A DNA stretch of 21,935 bases. Origin: Oppiella nova (Eukaryota; Arthropoda; Arachnida; Sarcoptiformes; Oppiidae). Location: assembly GCA_905397405.1 (NCBI GenBank), contig CAJPVJ010000643.1:1-21935 (forward strand), written 5' to 3'. This document shows, piece after piece, positions 21,590 to 21,935 of this stretch. Below the pieces are notes generated by a model. The model was not told where the DNA came from. It was given only the letters and a program-made list of their open reading frames with translations, and made no database searches. How positions within the stretch are numbered: the stretch's first letter is position 1; each line of letters begins with the position of its first letter. The position numbers were made by a program, and so were the translations under genes.

Positions 21590-21625
21590 ATCTTTTAATC
21601 GAAGAAATAAATGACCAACAAAAAG
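21590..21625 (+). other. candidate 36 nt internal exon on the plus strand
   Basis: It is bounded by TATTTTACAG and AAAAG|GTAATT, both good splice sites. Only one frame is open, read as LLIEEINDQQK with partial codons on each side. It could belong to a gene continuing past the right edge. Such patterns also arise by chance in AT-rich DNA. Confidence 0.22.
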
Positions 21626-21913
21626 GTAATTGCTTACATTCCTATCATTTTAATTATATAATAATATTATTATTAAAACATTAATTGACTATATAAATTA
21701 TAAATAATTTATAATATATGATCCTGAAAGTATATTAAGGGCCATTTAATAATAGTATCCACAAACAAATGTAAATAAGTGGATATGTCAGTTCAAAATG
21801 ATCTATTATTTCTGAAAGCATATATAAGAAATATAAGTTTAAGTACGAAATATAAGTTTGAGAAGGTTTTATCAAATCATAGACCGAATTGGAGACAATT
21901 TTTATGCTTTTAA

Positions 21914-21935
21914 TATATATATATATATATATATA
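21914..21935 (+). repeat. (TA)n microsatellite at the window end
   Basis: The window stops within an alternating AT tract, a usual place for a short-read contig to break. Confidence 0.85.

Larger units (their letters stand above)
12692..21935. other. 9.2 kb AT-rich gene-poor region
   Basis: I find no complete gene. Base composition is extremely AT-rich, with low-complexity runs, microsatellites and several repeats listed separately. Three islands stand out as less AT-rich: 14820-14900, 18590-18860 and 17270-17430. The first two carry splice-like borders. There may be 5' exons of the second GMC gene or of a plus-strand gene extending beyond the right edge; none can be established from sequence alone. 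The window ends inside a TA microsatellite. Confidence 0.6.

Overview
The window looks like nuclear DNA from a small-genome arthropod. The AT-rich intergenic DNA, the very short introns (58 to 91 bp) with GT..AG borders, and the pair of insect-style GMC oxidoreductases fit an acariform (for example oribatid) mite best. That lineage call is an inference from general style, not from a diagnostic marker. No bacterial operon, CRISPR array, rRNA or convincing tRNA was seen.

Four protein-coding genes, all on the minus strand, occupy the left 12.7 kb. From left to right they are: a vaccinia-related (VRK / nucleosomal histone kinase type) Ser/Thr kinase with a long basic tail (3 exons, 737 aa); a GMC flavoprotein oxidoreductase (3 exons, 604 aa); a ZnT2/3/8-type zinc transporter of the SLC30 family (3 exons, 392 aa); and a second GMC oxidoreductase paralogous to the first (2 exons, 599 aa). 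I rebuilt each model by joining open frames at GT..AG sites. Every junction keeps frame and restores a conserved family motif, and each start codon has an in-frame stop a few codons upstream.

The two GMC genes are a local duplicate pair separated by the zinc transporter. They share the first intron position and differ by one further intron. The right-hand copy has changes at and beside the catalytic positions. The kinase and the transporter have no evident functional link to them. The neighbourhood looks like ordinary eukaryotic gene order, not a pathway cluster.

The rest is non-coding: a less AT-rich, CpG-containing stretch (about 4.4-5.0 kb) with a G-quadruplex motif, and a 9.2 kb AT-rich gene-poor region (12.7-21.9 kb). 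The latter holds microsatellites, a 128 bp tandem duplication, a foldback element with long imperfect inverted repeats and a 10 bp flanking direct repeat, a dispersed repeat resembling a LINE 3' end, a 46 bp-arm hairpin, and a few candidate orphan exons.

Two single-N positions (9590 and 17706) mark scaffold joins. The first is flanked by an uncollapsed 139 bp duplication across the transporter's start. I found no new multi-gene system; the points most worth checking are the altered GMC active site, the nested repeat near 19.5 kb and the 21.2 kb hairpin.
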